A stretch of DNA of 64,000 nucleotides from Bryobacteraceae bacterium (lineage in GTDB: Bacteria > Acidobacteriota > Terriglobia > Bryobacterales > Bryobacteraceae), in assembly GCA_025056455.1 (NCBI GenBank), contig JANWVY010000001.1:319757-383756 (forward strand). Direction: 5' to 3'. The position numbers and the translations under genes are program-made. Positions 18,196 through 27,093 of the stretch are shown piece after piece; the stretch's first letter is position 1; each line of letters opens with the position of its first letter. A model generated the notes under the pieces. It saw only the letters and a list, made by a program, of their open reading frames with translations, did no database searches and was not told the origin of the DNA.

Positions 18196-20247
18196 ATGAG
18201 AGTGACACGTTATTCGCAGCTTGGCGCACCGAAACTTTTTCGCGCCACCTCCCGGTGGTCTTGGTGGACCGATTTCCTGCTCGTGCTAGCTCTCGGAGCT
18301 GTTCTCACCTGGCCCCTATTTCAATTGAAGTACTCCGATAAATGGGCCTCGATTGAAAGCACGTTTATTTCGGACGCCCGTTTTCTCCACAAGCACTGGC
18401 CCCACCCGCGCTGGCAGCCTAACTGGTATACGGGCACCCGGTTTGATTATATCTATCCTCCCGCCTTGCGCTACGGCACCGCAGGACTGATGAAGGCCTA
18501 CCGCAAACTGAGTCCACCGCAAGCCTATCACATCTATGTTGGAGTTTTTTACTGTTTCGGGCTGGCGGGGGTTTATTTGCTGTGCCGCACCGGAAGCGGT
18601 TCCCGCTGGGCTGCGTTGCTGGCTGCCTTCGCCGTCGCTACGGTCTCGCCGTCCTTTCTGTTGATCCCCGACATACGACAAGACGCAATGAACAACTACT
18701 GGGAGCCGCAGCGGCTCGGCGTTCTTGTGCGCTATGGGGAAGGACCGCACATGTCGGCAGTGGCGGTGTTGGGATTTGCCCTCGCGGCTTGCTTTCGCGC
18801 TCTGCTCTCGGGACGCCTTGGCTGGCTGGCAGCGGCAGCAGTTTCTTGCGCTCTCGTCGTTTCCAATAATTTTTATGGCGCAACCGCGCTTGCCCTGAGC
18901 TTCCCGGTTGTGCTTTGGAGCTGCTGGATCACACACCGTGACAATCGCATGTTTTTACGGGCGGCGATCCTTGTGGCATTGAGCTGGGGACTTGCAGCCT
19001 TTTGGCTCGTCCCTTCCTATCTTCAGGTCACCCTTGAAAACCTGCGCTTTGTTTCTCAGCGAGGCAATCGGTGGTCGCTCTGGGTGTTCCTCATTCTGGC
19101 TATTGTTTACATGAAGCTGACCGAGCGGTGGGCGGAAGGTCAACCCGACAAGCTGTGGCCAGTTTTTTTGTGGGGCGCCAATCTGCAATTTTTCCTCAAT
19201 GTGATCGGGAATTATTATTTGCAGTTTCGGATTGTCGGGGAACCTACTCGCATGGTCCCCGAGTTGGACCTTTTCCTTCTCCTGGCTTTCGCTGAACTGG
19301 CGCGTCGGCTCTGGCTGGGCTTGCCTCCCTTTGCCTGGTGGACCTGGCCAAGGCTTCGTGCTGTCGCCTGCTTGGCGCTCGTTTTGGTTTGCCTATCGCC
19401 GGGAAGAAAGTACATCCGAAATGCCTGGAAGCCCTACGTGCCGTACCCGGACTACCAGCAACGAGTGGAATATCGCGTCACCAACTGGCTAGCGAAGAAT
19501 ATGCCGGATTCACGTTCCTATACGACAGGTACAGTCCGTTTCTGGTTCAATGCCTGGCATGATCTGGCGCAGCTAGGCGGTGGCTCTGAGCAAGGCCTGT
19601 TGAACCCAGTTAGCATGCCCGCCACCTGGCATCTGGGCTTGAGTCCGGATGGAGAGGAGGGCATTGTGTGGCTGCAATGTACGGGGGTGGATGCAGCGAT
19701 TGTGCATGATGCCTCCAGCGAGGAGCACTATCATGACATCCAGCATCCGAAGAAGTGGGAGGGACTCATGCCGCTGGTCTGGCAAGACGGAAAAGGGAAT
19801 TTCATCTATCAAGTGCCCCGGCGCTACCGGTCGCTGGCGCGAGTGGTGGACGCAGCCAAGCTGGATGCGCTGGGCCCCTTGCCCGAGGACCCTCCCATGG
19901 TTCACTTGCGGCAGTTAGCTGATTTGCTCGAGCGCGGCCCAGAGGCCCCCACCACGACGCGCTGGGAAGGCACAGACCGGCTGCGTGTGAAGGCCAAGCT
20001 TGCTCCGGGACAAACGTTATTTATTCAAGTGTCGTATGATTCACCCTGGCGCGCTTGGTCGGGCGGGAGGCAATACCCCGTTCGAAAAGCGCAACTTGGC
20101 TTCATGCGCGTGGACTTGCCAGCCGGCGAGCATGATTTGTTGCTCGAATTTCCCTTGCCCTTAGAAAACCGCATCGGGCGCATTCTCACGCTCCTGACCT
20201 TAGTAACAATTGGCGCCATGCTGCTCTATGGTCGCAGAACCATATGA
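18196..20247 (+). CDS. Large polytopic membrane protein (GT-C/YfhO-like), first of a tandem pair
   Basis: 683 residues. About ten to twelve hydrophobic helices fill the first 420 residues (for example FLLVLALGAVLTWPLF and WAALLAAFAVATVSPSFLLI). A soluble C-terminal region and a last helix near the end follow. Motifs shared with the next gene include YGEGPHMSAVAVLGFAL, EEHYHDIQHPKKWEGLM and a jelly-roll-like VSYDSPWRAWSGGRQYPV. The layout resembles GT-C glycosyltransferase-like or YfhO membrane proteins, which move sugars from lipid carriers; activity here is unproven. Its stop overlaps the start of the next gene by 4 bp (ATGA). No strong ribosome-binding site precedes the ATG. Confidence 0.7.
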   Translation: MRVTRYSQLGAPKLFRATSRWSWWTDFLLVLALGAVLTWPLFQLKYSDKWASIESTFISDARFLHKHWPHPRWQPNWYTGTRFDYIYPPALRYGTAGLMKAYRKLSPPQAYHIYVGVFYCFGLAGVYLLCRTGSGSRWAALLAAFAVATVSPSFLLIPDIRQDAMNNYWEPQRLGVLVRYGEGPHMSAVAVLGFALAACFRALLSGRLGWLAAAAVSCALVVSNNFYGATALALSFPVVLWSCWITHRDNRMFLRAAILVALSWGLAAFWLVPSYLQVTLENLRFVSQRGNRWSLWVFLILAIVYMKLTERWAEGQPDKLWPVFLWGANLQFFLNVIGNYYLQFRIVGEPTRMVPELDLFLLLAFAELARRLWLGLPPFAWWTWPRLRAVACLALVLVCLSPGRKYIRNAWKPYVPYPDYQQRVEYRVTNWLAKNMPDSRSYTTGTVRFWFNAWHDLAQLGGGSEQGLLNPVSMPATWHLGLSPDGEEGIVWLQCTGVDAAIVHDASSEEHYHDIQHPKKWEGLMPLVWQDGKGNFIYQVPRRYRSLARVVDAAKLDALGPLPEDPPMVHLRQLADLLERGPEAPTTTRWEGTDRLRVKAKLAPGQTLFIQVSYDSPWRAWSGGRQYPVRKAQLGFMRVDLPAGEHDLLLEFPLPLENRIGRILTLLTLVTIGAMLLYGRRTI

Positions 20248-22316
20248 AACAACCGCTGCTAGTACCGGGGAAGTGGCCCTGGGCAGTAGGCCTCTTGATT
20301 TTTGCGCTCAACCTGGCCCTCAACTATCCCTTATTTGGCGGTGGTGAGCAACCGTATCGCGGTTCGATCGAAGCGGGTTACGCCAGCATTGCCCGCTTCT
20401 TCGCCACAAATCCCAACCCGTGGGGCTGGAATCCATGGGTGTACTGTGGATTGCCAGCGCAGTTCACCTATCTCCCCGTCGTGCCCTACTCGGTCGCTTT
20501 GCTGATGTGGCTTGCACCGGGCCTGGAAGCTCTGCATGCTTATCGGCTCGTTACTGGTTTCATGGCTTGCCTGGGGCCCGTCACATTGTTCCTGTTTAGC
20601 TTTTTGCGAACAAGGAGCCTGCGCTGGTCAGCGATGGCGGCGCTTGCCTACAGCGTGTTCTCGCCATCCTATGATCTGTTTGAAACCGTCGACAAGGATC
20701 GTGGCTTGCTCCCCATCCCTTGGCGCTTGCATGTCATGGTGAAGTATGGCGAAGGCCCTCATAACTTTGGGCTGACGTTGTTGCCTTTGGCGCTCATCGG
20801 CATCTGGTCAGCGGGCTACGGCCAAGGTCGCGGGCGAGTGGTGCTAGCTGCTTTGGGCCTCGCCTTGGTGAGCTTGACGCATTGGATTGTGGCCTTGGCG
20901 CTGGCCGTTTGCTGCCTGATTTTTCTTCTCATTCATGCCCCATGGTTGGGAGGAGCGCCAAGAGTCTGGCCATCCGCTCTGCCTTGGCGGATTGTCGCAG
21001 CAGGATTGCTCGGCTACGGACTTGCGTGTTTTTGGCTGACCCCCTCTTTTGTCCAGACGGTGGCCTTGAACTGGCCCAAAGATGCCTTCGGCTATCAATT
21101 TCTGGCCCAACAACGTCTTGTTCTTGCCCTGATTGTGACCGCAACGGCGGGGATCATTCTTTTATTCCGCGGCTGGCCGCAACGGCGCTACTTGCTGTTT
21201 GTCACCTGCTGCTTCTTTGTTTTCGCTGCGCTGGCAGAAAGCCATTATGAGTTCGGCCTTGACCCCATTCCGGAGTCGCGGCGCTACACCCTAGAAATGG
21301 AGTTTTTTTTGGCTCTCGCTGTGACCGAATGGATGCGTGTGGCATGGGAAAGCCGGAATGCGGTGAACCGTTTCTGGGTTGTGGTGGGAGTGGTCATGGT
21401 TTTAGCGGCTGGGCTGCCGCAACTCTGGCGCTATGTCCTTCAAGGGTATTCAAAATGGAAACTGGTTCCGAAGGAGGACACCATCGAGTTTCGAATGGCC
21501 CGCTGGCTCCACGAGCGTTACGCGCTCAGCAAGCCGGCGGCGGCGCGTGGCCGGGTTTTGGTCTCTGGAGGCCTACGTTTCCGTCTCAACTCCTGGTTTG
21601 ATATTCCGCAAATCCATGGCACATTCGATTCGGGCGTGCGCAACCGTGCGCCCTTGGACCTTGACTATCGATTCCGCTCTCTCAAGCAAGTACCCGCTGG
21701 GAAGGAGGCAGAGGAATCACTCGTCATGCTCCAATCGCTGGGCGTGGAATATCTCGTTGTGCACAAAGCCGGCTCGCAAGAATACTACCGCGATATTCAA
21801 CGACCGGAGCGGTTTGAGCAAGCGCTCGAAAAGGTCTACGATGACGGCGAGGACGAAATTTACCGGGTCCCCTTCCGCTCGCTAGCTCATCTCATGCGAC
21901 CCGAAGAGGTCGCGCAGTCCTGGCAACCGTCGTTCACCCGGCGTTATGTCGAGCTCACGCAGGCAACCGACCGGCCGCTGCTCGAGGTGGAGTGGAAAGG
22001 CACCGATGAAGTCCGTATTCGAGGTGGCGTCAACCCGCCAGGCGGAGGGGTTTCCATCATGGTGAGCTACGATCCGGGCTGGCAGGCTTGGCAAAACGGC
22101 AAGCAATTCCCCGTGTATCGCGACGGCCTTGGCTACGTCTACGTGTTGCTTCCTCCAGAGGCGCCCGTGCAGCTGGAATTGCGATACCGGGCTCGGCCAG
22201 AAGCTCGTTTCTGCGCAGGGGTCAGCCTCGCCGTTTGGTTGAGCCTCGTTTTTTTGGCTTTCAAGCAGCGGAGAGAAAACTTGCGCAAGGCGAAAGCAAG
22301 GCCGGCCGGAACCTGA
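20244..22316 (+). CDS. Large polytopic membrane protein (GT-C/YfhO-like), second of a tandem pair
   Basis: 690 residues, built like the preceding protein: a helix-rich N-terminal 420 residues, a soluble C-terminal part, and a final helix (FCAGVSLAVWLSLVFLAF). Shared segments are VKYGEGPHNFGLTLLPLAL, SQEYYRDIQRPERFEQAL and VSYDPGWQAWQNGKQFPV. The two are clearly paralogues, probably from tandem duplication followed by divergence. They are translationally coupled through a 4-bp overlap, so a heteromeric complex is plausible (inference). The conserved acidic residue in the first periplasmic loop expected of GT-C enzymes may be the Glu of RGSIEAGY, but this is not certain. Confidence 0.7.
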   Translation: MKQPLLVPGKWPWAVGLLIFALNLALNYPLFGGGEQPYRGSIEAGYASIARFFATNPNPWGWNPWVYCGLPAQFTYLPVVPYSVALLMWLAPGLEALHAYRLVTGFMACLGPVTLFLFSFLRTRSLRWSAMAALAYSVFSPSYDLFETVDKDRGLLPIPWRLHVMVKYGEGPHNFGLTLLPLALIGIWSAGYGQGRGRVVLAALGLALVSLTHWIVALALAVCCLIFLLIHAPWLGGAPRVWPSALPWRIVAAGLLGYGLACFWLTPSFVQTVALNWPKDAFGYQFLAQQRLVLALIVTATAGIILLFRGWPQRRYLLFVTCCFFVFAALAESHYEFGLDPIPESRRYTLEMEFFLALAVTEWMRVAWESRNAVNRFWVVVGVVMVLAAGLPQLWRYVLQGYSKWKLVPKEDTIEFRMARWLHERYALSKPAAARGRVLVSGGLRFRLNSWFDIPQIHGTFDSGVRNRAPLDLDYRFRSLKQVPAGKEAEESLVMLQSLGVEYLVVHKAGSQEYYRDIQRPERFEQALEKVYDDGEDEIYRVPFRSLAHLMRPEEVAQSWQPSFTRRYVELTQATDRPLLEVEWKGTDEVRIRGGVNPPGGGVSIMVSYDPGWQAWQNGKQFPVYRDGLGYVYVLLPPEAPVQLELRYRARPEARFCAGVSLAVWLSLVFLAFKQRRENLRKAKARPAGT

Positions 22317-22551
22317 AGGCGGCACTTCGCATCTAAACGCAATGAGGATGAAAGATGGCAGCCAACTTGCTGCGTGATCACTGGCCGTGCTTCTCTGGCG
22401 GCGAACGTGTTTCCTGGCTTGCTTGGCTTGCACGGCGAAAACAGATTTGGGTATACTCCGCTTTACGTAACCAGTTCTCCGGACAAGGGTTGCTCGGTGC
22501 AAAGTTCTGGCCGGCGCAAAGGATCTGGAAAGCGACTTGAGGATAGACCGG

Positions 22552-23904
22552 ATGTTATCGAGGAGGGCTCAGTTGTATCAGAAGGCAGCCAAAATCTTCG
22601 GAATCGCCATCCTGGCGGCGTGTAGCCTAGTCGGGCAGGAAGCAAAGAAGAAGGAGTGGAAGAGTCGCGAGGAGTATGATCTCTACGACGCGATCACCAA
22701 GGAAGCAGCGCCCGCCAAAAAAATTGAGCTGCTGAACACTTGGAAGGAGAAGTTTCCCAACACAGATTACGACAAGGAGCGGAAGCTGCTCTACATCAAC
22801 GCCTATGCCTCGCTGGGCAAGTTTGATGACCTGCTCGCCGTCGCCGGCCAAATCCTCGCCAGTGACCCAGAGGACCTCACCTCGCTTTACTGGATCAGCG
22901 AGATGACGCCAAAGCTAGGGAAAACGGATGCCGCTTTTTTAGATAACAGTGAAAAAGTGTGCACCTCTCTGCTCAACAATCTCGATGTGCTGTTCAGCGG
23001 CGCCCGCAAGCCTGGGCCGATGAGCGAGGACCAGTGGAAGGCGGCCAAGCTGGACATGCAGAAGCGAGCGTTGCGCTGTCTTGCTTACGTGCAGAAGGAA
23101 AAGAAGAACTGGGAGGCAGCGGAAAAAACAGTCACCCAGCTACTGACGATCAACCCAGCCGACGCCGAGGCCTCTTACTGGATGTACACGATTATTCGCT
23201 CCGGCGGGAAACCGGAACGCCGCTCAGCCGCCTTCTGGCATCTGGCGCGGTCGGCCTCACTCACCGGTCAGGGCGCCTGGCCTGACGCCCAGCGCAAACA
23301 AGTGGATGAGTTTTTCGTCAAAGCCTACAACGCTTACCATGGCCCCGATGAGCAAGGCCTGGCAGAGCTGCGCAAAGCGGCCCTCGCAAGCCCCCTGCCC
23401 CCTGAGGGTTTCTACATTAAGACGGCAACCGAGATCGCCGCTGAAAAGGAAATGGAATTTCGAAAGTCTAACCCTCAGCTCGCCTTCTGGTTGGGTCTTC
23501 GCAAGGAGTTAGCTGGCGAAAACGGGGCTGCCTTCTTCGAGTCGATGAAAGGCGCAGCGCTTCCTGGGGTGATTGAAGGCGCAGATGGCAACAAGTACAC
23601 CAAACTCAAGGGCAAACTCATCACCCATCGTCCGGCTGTCAATCCCAAGGAGCTCGTATTGGGCTTGCAGGACGCCACCAATCCAGACGTCACCTTGAAA
23701 CTTGAAACCCCGCTTCGCGGCAGGGCTGAACCTGGCACTGAAATTCAGTTTGAAGGGGTCGCCGTCGCCTTTACTAAGGAACCGTTTAATCTGGTCTTCG
23801 AGGTCGAAAACGATAAGCTAGTTGGGTGGCCGGCACAATCCGCTGCGCCCGCCGCCAAGAAAGCTGTGGGAGGCGTTAAAAAGGCCGCCGGCAAGAAGAA
23901 GTAA
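22552..23904 (+). CDS. TPR-type lipoprotein, unknown function
   Basis: 450 residues. The N-terminus has a basic stretch, a hydrophobic segment and a lipobox LAAC with Cys 24, so it is probably a lipoprotein. Helical repeats with TPR-like spacing occupy about residues 30-260 (for example LYINAYASLGKFDDLLAVAG and WEAAEKTVTQLLTINPADAE). A beta-rich C-terminal domain then ends in a Lys/Ala-rich tail (KKAVGGVKKAAGKKK). I recognise no specific family; TPR lipoproteins commonly scaffold envelope complexes. I chose the ATG at 22552 with GAGG about 9 bases upstream; a TTG at 22537 is possible. It follows the two large membrane proteins on the same strand after 235 bp. Confidence 0.7.
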   Translation: MLSRRAQLYQKAAKIFGIAILAACSLVGQEAKKKEWKSREEYDLYDAITKEAAPAKKIELLNTWKEKFPNTDYDKERKLLYINAYASLGKFDDLLAVAGQILASDPEDLTSLYWISEMTPKLGKTDAAFLDNSEKVCTSLLNNLDVLFSGARKPGPMSEDQWKAAKLDMQKRALRCLAYVQKEKKNWEAAEKTVTQLLTINPADAEASYWMYTIIRSGGKPERRSAAFWHLARSASLTGQGAWPDAQRKQVDEFFVKAYNAYHGPDEQGLAELRKAALASPLPPEGFYIKTATEIAAEKEMEFRKSNPQLAFWLGLRKELAGENGAAFFESMKGAALPGVIEGADGNKYTKLKGKLITHRPAVNPKELVLGLQDATNPDVTLKLETPLRGRAEPGTEIQFEGVAVAFTKEPFNLVFEVENDKLVGWPAQSAAPAAKKAVGGVKKAAGKKK

Positions 23905-24276
23905 CTGGCAGAGGCCCGCAACAAGGTCCTGGCATGCCCAAGAGGGTGATGCCATACCGTCGATAGGTGGCGAGAAATGTGCTGGCAGGAAGGCGCAAGC
24001 ACAGTCCCGCAAAAGGAGCTCGTGAGCCTAGTAGGGATCTTATATCCATTGAGCCGAACGCCGGAATCTAGCAGCTTGGGGTACTGACGACAGTTGTCTG
24101 AGCCTTCTACTTCCCTCGGGAAATGGGCGCAGCCTTACGTTCCCTCCGGTTACTGAAATTCTGAGCAGGCCTGACGCCCCAATCACCCCTAGGGTCCTGT
24201 GTGCGATACCTGTCGGGGAGCCCTGCTTAGCGTTTTTCGACTCCCCAGCTCTTCCTTGGCCCCCGTAGAAAAAAGA

Positions 24277-24321
24277 GGGGCTTGCAATTGCGATGTCTCA
24301 CATCGCGACTGCGAAAGCCCC
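24277..24321 (+). other. Bulged hairpin upstream of the signalling operon
   Basis: The outer stem GGGGCTT (24277) pairs with AAGCCCC (24315-24321), a middle GCA pairs with TGC, and an inner perfect 7-bp stem GCGATGT/ACATCGC has the loop CTC. No T-tract follows, so it is not a standard terminator. It could be a structured leader RNA or a terminator of the preceding gene. Confidence 0.4.
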
Positions 24322-24714
24322 TGGAGGAGGGCGTCTTGCTCCGAACCAAAACGTCAGATGAGGCGGCCGGCCCACTGCGTGCCTTGCCTGCGACGCCGAG
24401 CTATACCCGCTCCGGTCTCACTTAGGGAGTGGTTCGCTTTCGATTTCAGCCCCTACCGGGTTCGGAGGTCCAGGACCAGGCCCGAGACGCGCCCCCGAGG
24501 GCCAGGAGGAACCCACTGGAGTGCGGCCCAGGCCTTCCCATACATTTATGGGAGCAAGTGGGCTGCCGTTCGCTTGCAAGGAAAAATCGCGGTTTAAAGA
24601 GTTTGCTCGACCCAGACCGTCTCAAAAATGAGAACCTGTCTCATCAAGTAAGATGATCCTCGCGGGGCGAAGCCAGTACTAGTCTTAGTAGGCGCCTAGA
24701 GCCGGTCTGTCTCA
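24295..24714. promoter_or_regulatory. Cluster of GTCTCA motifs, candidate regulator binding sites
   Basis: GTCTCA occurs at 24295, 24415, 24619, 24638 and 24709, all on the plus strand. The copy at 24619 forms a palindrome TCTCA-AAAA-TGAGA (24620-24633). Two copies share the longer CTGTCTCAT (24636-24644 and 24707-24715). The reverse complement TGAGAC occurs twice just after the operon (30287 and 30307). The density is far above chance for a hexamer. Autoregulation by the NtrC-type activator encoded next is the natural guess. Confidence 0.4.
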
Positions 24715-24799
24715 TGGTATGCCCTTGGGTACAACTTTTTCCTACGATTCGAGCCGGTGCGATTCCTGAGGAAAGGACCGGGGAGAGGGAATTTGCCAG

Positions 24800-26224
24800 T
24801 TGCCGAGGCCACGTTTTAGTTCGACTACCGCCAAACTCACACGCCACCAGGCGTCCCCACCAAACAGGCCCGTCCGTTTGCTGGCGATTGACGATGACCC
24901 CAGCTGTTTGGATCTTCTGAGGGCAGCACTCGAACGGGAGGGGTTAGAGATTACAACATCAGAGGATCCGGAAGACGGTTTGACGTTAGTCGAGCGGCAG
25001 CACCCACAAATTGTGCTCGTGGACGTGATGATGCCAAAAATGTCCGGGATGGAGGTGCTAGAGAAGATCCGCCAAATCGAGCCAGCAGCCGACGTCATCC
25101 TCATCACTGCGCACTACTCGACCGATGCAGCCGTGAAGGCGATTCGGGCCGGGGCTTGTGATTATCTGACGAAACCCCTCAATTTGGATGATCTGGAAGC
25201 CCGCGTGGGAGGACTCATCGAGGAGTGGAGCCGGCGCTGGAGAGCGCATCGCTTAGACGAGGAACTCGTCGAGGCCTACCAGTTCCAAGGGATGATCGGC
25301 CGGAGTCCAGCCATGCTGGATGTCTTCACGCGCATCCATCGCGTTGCTCCACACTACCGCACGGCTTTGGTTACAGGACCCACAGGAACGGGAAAAGAAC
25401 TGGTTGCGCGGGCTTTACATGACCGCAGCCCGGTGTCGGGAGGACGTTTCGTGGTTTGTAACTGCGCTGCCATCCCGGAAACCTTGCTTGAAAGCGAATT
25501 ATTCGGACACGTGAAAGGCGCCTTTACGGGCGCCATGCAAGATCGAATCGGCTTGTTCGAGTATGCGCACGGTGGGACCTTGTTCCTGGACGAAATCGGC
25601 GAAATGCCCCTGGCCGCGCAAGCCAAGCTGTTGCGCGCCATCCAACAGCAGGAAGTGCAGCGTCTTGGCTCGCCAGCTTCGAAACAAGTCAACGTGCGAA
25701 TCGTGGCCGCCACGAACCGGGATTTGCGGCAAGCCGTTGCACAGAAGCAATTCCGCGAGGATCTGTTTTTTCGGCTTTCGATGGTAGAGGTTTCCTTACC
25801 GGCGCTGGCGGATCGGATGGAGGACTTACCGCTGCTCATCCGCCATTTCCTCCACAAGGCGTGCCAGCAGTTTGGCAAGGAGATCAACGGCCTGAGCCGC
25901 CAGGCCGAAGCGATTCTCACCCGGTACGGCTGGCCAGGCAACATCCGGGAGCTGCAAAATGTCATCGAGTATGCAGTGATGGTGGCAGAGCGGGAAGAAA
26001 TCCAGCGACAGGATTTACCAGAATATTTTCTTCGCCCGGAAACCCGCCTGGAAGCCGAATCCAGGTGGTTGACACTCGACCAGATGCAGCGCCGGTATGC
26101 GCGCGAGGTGGTGGAAGCCATGGGCGGCGATAAGGGGAAAGCGGCCGCACTTCTTGGCGTGAGCCGGGCTACCGTTTACCGGTTGATTGGGGAGCCCGAA
26201 AGCGAGCCCGTCAACAAGCACTAG
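24800..26224 (+). CDS. NtrC-family sigma-54-dependent response regulator
   Basis: 474 residues. The receiver domain (about 25-140) has an acidic DDD cluster at 31-33 and phospho-acceptor Asp 75 in VLVDVMMP. An AAA+ domain follows with Walker A GPTGTGKE near 193 and ESELFGHVKGAFTGA, whose GAFTGA loop near 240 contacts sigma-54. It also carries GGTLFLDEIGEMP, the arginine region FREDLFFRLS, and a Fis-type helix-turn-helix at the C-terminus (KGKAAALLGVSRATVYRLIG). It activates sigma-54 promoters when phosphorylated. The start is a TTG at 24800 behind GAGAGGGA; no ATG exists before the receiver domain. It opens the operon whose last gene is a histidine kinase, its likely partner. Confidence 0.94.
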   Translation: MPRPRFSSTTAKLTRHQASPPNRPVRLLAIDDDPSCLDLLRAALEREGLEITTSEDPEDGLTLVERQHPQIVLVDVMMPKMSGMEVLEKIRQIEPAADVILITAHYSTDAAVKAIRAGACDYLTKPLNLDDLEARVGGLIEEWSRRWRAHRLDEELVEAYQFQGMIGRSPAMLDVFTRIHRVAPHYRTALVTGPTGTGKELVARALHDRSPVSGGRFVVCNCAAIPETLLESELFGHVKGAFTGAMQDRIGLFEYAHGGTLFLDEIGEMPLAAQAKLLRAIQQQEVQRLGSPASKQVNVRIVAATNRDLRQAVAQKQFREDLFFRLSMVEVSLPALADRMEDLPLLIRHFLHKACQQFGKEINGLSRQAEAILTRYGWPGNIRELQNVIEYAVMVAEREEIQRQDLPEYFLRPETRLEAESRWLTLDQMQRRYAREVVEAMGGDKGKAAALLGVSRATVYRLIGEPESEPVNKH

Positions 26225-26274
26225 AGATTGTGGCGGCATTTCAAACGGACTTGCAAAATATCCAGGAGGTCACA

Positions 26275-26694
26275 ATGGAAGGTAGTTACACGATGAACGG
26301 CGCCGAACAGGAGTTGCGAGGAGCGGCGCAGCAGTCGGGTGCGGGGAACGTAGATAAGATTCGAGAGATTCTTTTTGGCGCACAAATGCGCGACTACGAG
26401 AGTCGTTTCCGCCAGCTCGAGGAGCTCATGGAACGCACCGCCAACGACATCAAGGAATCCACCCGCCGGCGCGTCGAGGATTTAGAGCGGTTCTTTCAAA
26501 GCGAGATCCGGGCGCTGGAAGGGCGTTTGAAGATCGAGCGGGAGGAACGTGTCTCAGGCCACCAACAGAGCATGGAGGAGTTGCGAAAGCTTGGTGAGAC
26601 GATGCACGCCCGTTTGAACGAACTGGGCGAACAGGTGACCCCCAGTCCCACCGCGATCTGCGGCGGGAAATCCTCGATCAGTCCAAGCGCCTAG
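26275..26694 (+). CDS. Coiled-coil protein, truncated by a frameshift
   Basis: 139 residues as read, with a strong start (AGGAGGTC ahead of the ATG). From about residue 30 it is a continuous heptad-like helix (YESRFRQLEELMERTANDIK, then RRVEDLERFFQSEIRALEGR). At residue 122, in a run of five C (26639-26643), the frame changes: the present frame gives a non-helical tail and stops at 26694. One extra C would restore a helix continuing to 26885, for about 203 residues. This is either a true loss of function, a sequencing or assembly error, or a slippage site. It sits 50 bp after the activator gene and upstream of the OmpA-like gene, so a structural or adaptor role in this system is likely (inference). 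Confidence 0.7.
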   Translation: MEGSYTMNGAEQELRGAAQQSGAGNVDKIREILFGAQMRDYESRFRQLEELMERTANDIKESTRRRVEDLERFFQSEIRALEGRLKIEREERVSGHQQSMEELRKLGETMHARLNELGEQVTPSPTAICGGKSSISPSA

Positions 26695-26885
26695 ACGACG
26701 AAATTCAAAACGCTCGGGAGCAACTGAGCACCTCTCTCGAACGAAGAGCGCAAGAACTCAATCAAAACAAGACTGACCGTAGCGCGCTCGCCGCGATGTT
26801 GACCGACATTGCGATGCGCTTGAGCGGGGAATTCAAAATTCCTGGTCTCGACAACCCGGCCAACTCGCCCGGCGCTACGAGCTAG
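26640..26885 (+). pseudogene. Out-of-frame C-terminal part of the coiled-coil protein
   Basis: Read in the frame starting at 26652, this gives RDLRREILDQSKRLDDEIQN and further coiled coil (AREQLSTSLERRAQELNQNK), then LAAMLTDIAMRLSGEFKIPG and a stop at 26883-26885. The composition and heptad pattern continue the upstream coding region exactly, so it is the tail of the same gene displaced by one base. Confidence 0.7.
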
Positions 26886-27093
26886 TTCGTCTGCGCAGGC
26901 TCGCCCCGGCGGCGTGCCTCGAGCTTCGAGCGCGTCGCCAGGACAGCTGCGCGAGGTGAGATCGAGCGAAAGGGGGCGGTCCGCATTTGCAAGTTCACAG
27001 GCGCAAATTAGGAAGGCGGGGTCATTGGGCGAAGTCTGTTCGAGCGGCGAAAGTAAGCGATCCCCCCAAGCTAGCGAGGGAGGAGGAGATGCG

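Larger units (their letters stand above)
23905..24799. other. Long intergenic leader region before the signalling operon
   Basis: About 895 bp with no convincing gene. The open frames here have no protein-like composition or ribosome-binding site. It contains a bulged hairpin (24277-24321) and five copies of the hexamer GTCTCA between 24295 and 24714, one inside a short palindrome. I found no sigma-54 promoter of the GG-N10-GC type that I would trust. The region most likely holds the control sites of the operon beginning at 24800. Confidence 0.5.

Noticed and set aside
23970-23995. Possible sigma-54 promoter (TGGCAGG ... CGCAA)
   Set aside because: The -12 GC is displaced by one base relative to GG-N10-GC and the site is 800 bp from the operon.
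24199-24597. 132-residue open frame upstream of the signalling operon
   Set aside because: Cys/Arg/Pro-rich with no ribosome-binding site, domain or signal; it overlaps the hairpin and the GTCTCA sites.
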